Assembly (NCBI GenBank): GCA_026391115.1
Contig: JAPLER010000042.1
Span: 1 to 17,636, forward strand
Direction of reading: 5' to 3'
DNA length: 17,636 nt
Source: Bacteroidota bacterium
GTDB taxonomy: Bacteria; Bacteroidota; Bacteroidia; Chitinophagales; Chitinophagaceae
The notes under the pieces were generated by a model. That model saw only the letters and a program-made list of their open reading frames with translations. It searched no databases and was not told the origin of the DNA. The translations under genes were made by a program, and so were the position numbers. Below are positions 16,001-17,636 of this stretch, piece after piece (position 1 is the stretch's first letter; each line of letters begins with the position of its first letter).

Positions 16001-16678
16001 CTATTGCGTTTTCATACTTTCTTCAAATGCTTCTACCGTCATAGCATCTTCGTTTAAAAAGTTGCCAATTCTTGTTCTGCATAGGCTGCTCAGGTAGCCA
16101 CCTACACCCAATGCTGCACCAAAATCATTGGCAAGACTGCGTATATAAGTGCCTGTGCCACACACTACTTTAAAATGTATAACAGCACCTTCAATTTTTG
16201 TAATGGTAAATTCTTTTATGGTTACAGGTCTTGGGTCAACTTTAACTTCTATACCTAGTCTTGCACTTTCATACAATCTTTTGCCGTCTTTTTTAATGGC
16301 ACTGTGTTGTGGGGGCATTTGCAAAATATTGCCTGTAAATTGTTTGGTAGTTTCAAGTATTTGTTCTGTTGTTAAATGCGATGTGTCTTTAATATGTTGT
16401 GGTTCAGTTTCAAGGTCAAATGTGGGTGTGGTGCCACCAAGTGTTATGGTGCCAGTATATTCTTTTTCCATCCCCATATACTCGTTAATTTTTTTGGTAA
16501 ACTTGCCTGTACACACAATCAACAAGCCAGTTGCCAATGGGTCAAGCGTGCCTGCGTGACCCACTTTGGGTGTTTTTACAAAATACCTGATTTTCTTTAC
16601 TACGTTAAAACTAGTCCAGGTAAATGGTTTGTTGATTAATAAAACTTTGCCTTCGGCAAATGGGTTAATTTGTTGCAT
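16001..16678 (-). CDS. truB: tRNA pseudouridine(55) synthase TruB
   Basis: This 225-residue enzyme makes pseudouridine 55 in the T-loop of tRNA. The N-terminus GKVLLINKPFTWTSFNVVKKIR and the catalytic motif VGHAGTLDPLATGLL with Asp46 are clear, followed by TPTFDLETEP, MPPQHSAIKKDGKRLYE and GTGTYIRSLANDFG. I chose the ATG at 16676-16678, because the open frame runs 29 codons further upstream but that stretch is family-atypical, hydrophobic and overlaps the degenerate repeat region. Its stop codon lies 5 bases from that of the DedA gene, which converges on it. Confidence 0.96.
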   Translation of the reverse strand: MQQINPFAEGKVLLINKPFTWTSFNVVKKIRYFVKTPKVGHAGTLDPLATGLLIVCTGKFTKKINEYMGMEKEYTGTITLGGTTPTFDLETEPQHIKDTSHLTTEQILETTKQFTGNILQMPPQHSAIKKDGKRLYESARLGIEVKVDPRPVTIKEFTITKIEGAVIHFKVVCGTGTYIRSLANDFGAALGVGGYLSSLCRTRIGNFLNEDAMTVEAFEESMKTQ

Positions 16679-16708
16679 AGCCCGCGAAAGTAAATTAAAT
16701 ATCACTAA

Positions 16709-16780
16709 CAGCAAGTAGTCAATAGCTAGTGGCAAGTAGTAACAACTACCAACTAATACCCACACCCAATTCCCAATACC
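16709..16780. repeat. Degenerate seven-base periodic flank of the heptamer array
   Basis: Between truB and the clean array, a weaker seven-base pattern can be read. GCAAGTAGT occurs at 16711-16719 and 16732-16740, 21 bases apart (three units). From 16741 the sequence divides into AACAACT, ACCAACT, AATACCC, ACACCCA, ATTCCCA and then a six-base unit before the perfect array. It looks like an older, decayed part of the same tandem repeat. Confidence 0.45.
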
Positions 16781-16892
16781 TATCCACTATCCACTATCAC
16801 CTATCACCTATCCACTATCCACTATCACCTATCACCTATCACCTATCCACTATCACCTATCCACTATCCACTATCACCTATCCACTATCACC
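16781..16892. repeat. Heptanucleotide tandem array, 16 units of TATCCAC / TATCACC
   Basis: Sixteen perfect seven-base units occupy 112 bp without interruption. Two variants, TATCCAC (A) and TATCACC (B), follow the order A A B B A A B B B A B A A B A B. There are no other substitutions. The right end overlaps the last codons of the neighbouring T9SS gene: its final residues VIVDR and TGA stop are written by repeat units. On the minus strand the units read GTGGATA and GGTGATA. Such arrays change length easily by replication slippage. It lies upstream of truB on the same strand as the broken T9SS gene. Confidence 0.95.
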
Positions 16893-17636
16893 TTCCTCAC
16901 CACATCATTCACTTGCACATAATACAATCCACTTGGCAATGCAGCAATATCAATAGTTTGATAGCCTTGTTTCAATAAAAATGTTTTTACCACCTTACCC
17001 TCACCATTAACCAAACTTGCTTTGGAGTTGTTAAGGCTTGCAGCCATTACATTTATTTTTAGTACATCTTTAGTAGGGCTTACAATACTTATCGCATCTT
17101 GTTTATCATTTGCAGCTATACGAATAATATTACTGTAGCTATAAGTGCCATTTTTATCTACCATCTTAAGCCTTATGTACTTCTGCACAAGCTGTAAAAG
17201 TTCTGGCATCTGTGCTTTGTTCTATAATAAAATAGCTAGTGTTTATTTCATTGGCTGTGTTCCAATACACTAGTATAGTATTGTTCTCAGGCTTAGGAAT
17301 AGCACCCAATGCAGTTAAACTTAGTGGCAATACATTACCAATAATAGTTTTAGCTGTATTGGTAATAATAGGTTCGTTATAATCAAAATAAATAGATGCT
17401 TTATTAGGCACAATATTACCGTTAACCAATGTAGTTAGAGGTTTTACCCTAAAGCTTACAAAACCATTGCATTTTACTTTATCAATATTACTGTCTGGTA
17501 AATTTATATTTCTAAACTCAAAGAACACAATATTATCATTTTGTGTAGCCTTAACATTATGAGACATTGCTGTTAGTTGCAAAGTGTTTGTTTGCACTTT
17601 ACTATCATCTAGTGTATCAGCCACTACAACAGTAAA
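16874..17636 (-). pseudogene. T9SS-sorted surface protein, frameshifted near its C-terminus (5' end off window)
   Basis: The gene enters from the right edge. The first frame (from 17636 to a TAA at 17166-17168) carries the conserved repeat domain common before T9SS tails (FFEFRNINLPDS, GFVSFRVKP, NKASIYFDYNEPIITNT), then an FN3-like module starting LTALGAIPKPENN and NTSYFIIEQSTDARTFTACAEV. A second frame, shifted by one base, takes over at about 17170-17185 and runs to 16874: YIRLKMVDKNGTYSYSNI, then a type A sorting domain (KVVKTFLLKQGYQTIDIAALPSGLYYVQV). Compared with the same module in the protein at the left edge (25 residues between FAKV and YYKIKIVDKNG), about 23 residues are missing at the junction. 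So a deletion that broke the frame is likely, and the product would lack its T9SS tail. A sequencing error alone would not explain the missing residues. Confidence 0.7.

Noticed and set aside
16679..16765. 29-residue N-terminal extension of TruB
   Set aside because: The extension is hydrophobic, unlike any TruB N-terminus, and is encoded by the degenerate repeat region; the ATG at 16676-16678 gives a standard TruB start.
16781..16892. CRISPR array
   Set aside because: Units are seven bases, directly abutting, with no spacers and no cas genes nearby; this is a simple tandem repeat.
16729..16956. Plus-strand open frame with repeated Tyr-Pro-Leu-Ser-like residues
   Set aside because: It is only the translation of the heptamer array and overlaps truB's upstream region and the T9SS gene end; there is no other coding evidence.
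16874..17209. Separate small gene starting at the ATG at 17207-17209
   Set aside because: Its content is the second half of an FN3-like module and a T9SS tail that continue the upstream frame; the first residues MPELLQLVQ are the out-of-frame reading of that module.

Overview
The window is AT-rich chromosomal DNA from a member of the Bacteroidota, most likely the Chitinophagales/Sphingobacteriia side. The evidence is type IX secretion (T9SS) sorting domains at both ends, a DUF4476 protein, an ECF sigma factor paired with a beta-barrel anti-sigma candidate, very AT-rich spacers and TAnnTTTG-like promoter elements in place of clear Shine-Dalgarno sites. Genus and species cannot be fixed from the sequence. 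No tRNA, rRNA, insertion sequence, prophage or CRISPR array is visible. No gene-free stretch exceeds 300 bases; the longest, about 195 bp at 16679-16873, holds a heptanucleotide repeat array.

Left part, minus strand (1-6618). Reading right to left in transcription order: a coiled-coil cytoplasmic protein, a RecQ helicase, an ECF sigma factor, a protein with an inner-membrane helix and a C-terminal outer-membrane-type beta-barrel (a candidate trans-envelope anti-sigma factor), a Rieske [2Fe-2S] lipoprotein, and a choice-of-anchor-V/Reeler-like T9SS protein that runs off the left edge. The last four are closely spaced and may form one envelope-response operon; this is the most interesting block in the window.

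Middle (6720-11045). A secreted M1 aminopeptidase (minus) ends just before a clear hairpin terminator. It is transcribed divergently from a secreted DUF4476 protein, which is followed after one base by truA (tRNA pseudouridine synthase).

Right part (11106-17636). A very large secreted TraB/GumN protein (1283 aa, about four times the usual domain length) is followed by a DedA membrane protein carrying an extra secreted N-terminal transthyretin-like domain. truB converges on it from the minus strand. Upstream of truB lies a 16-unit heptamer array that runs into the 3' end of another T9SS protein gene. That gene appears broken by a frameshift with loss of about 23 residues, and it continues past the right edge.

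Most single genes belong to known families. The unusual points are architectures (DedA fusion, giant TraB, trans-envelope sigma regulation next to a Rieske lipoprotein) and the repeat array that starts inside a coding 3' end.
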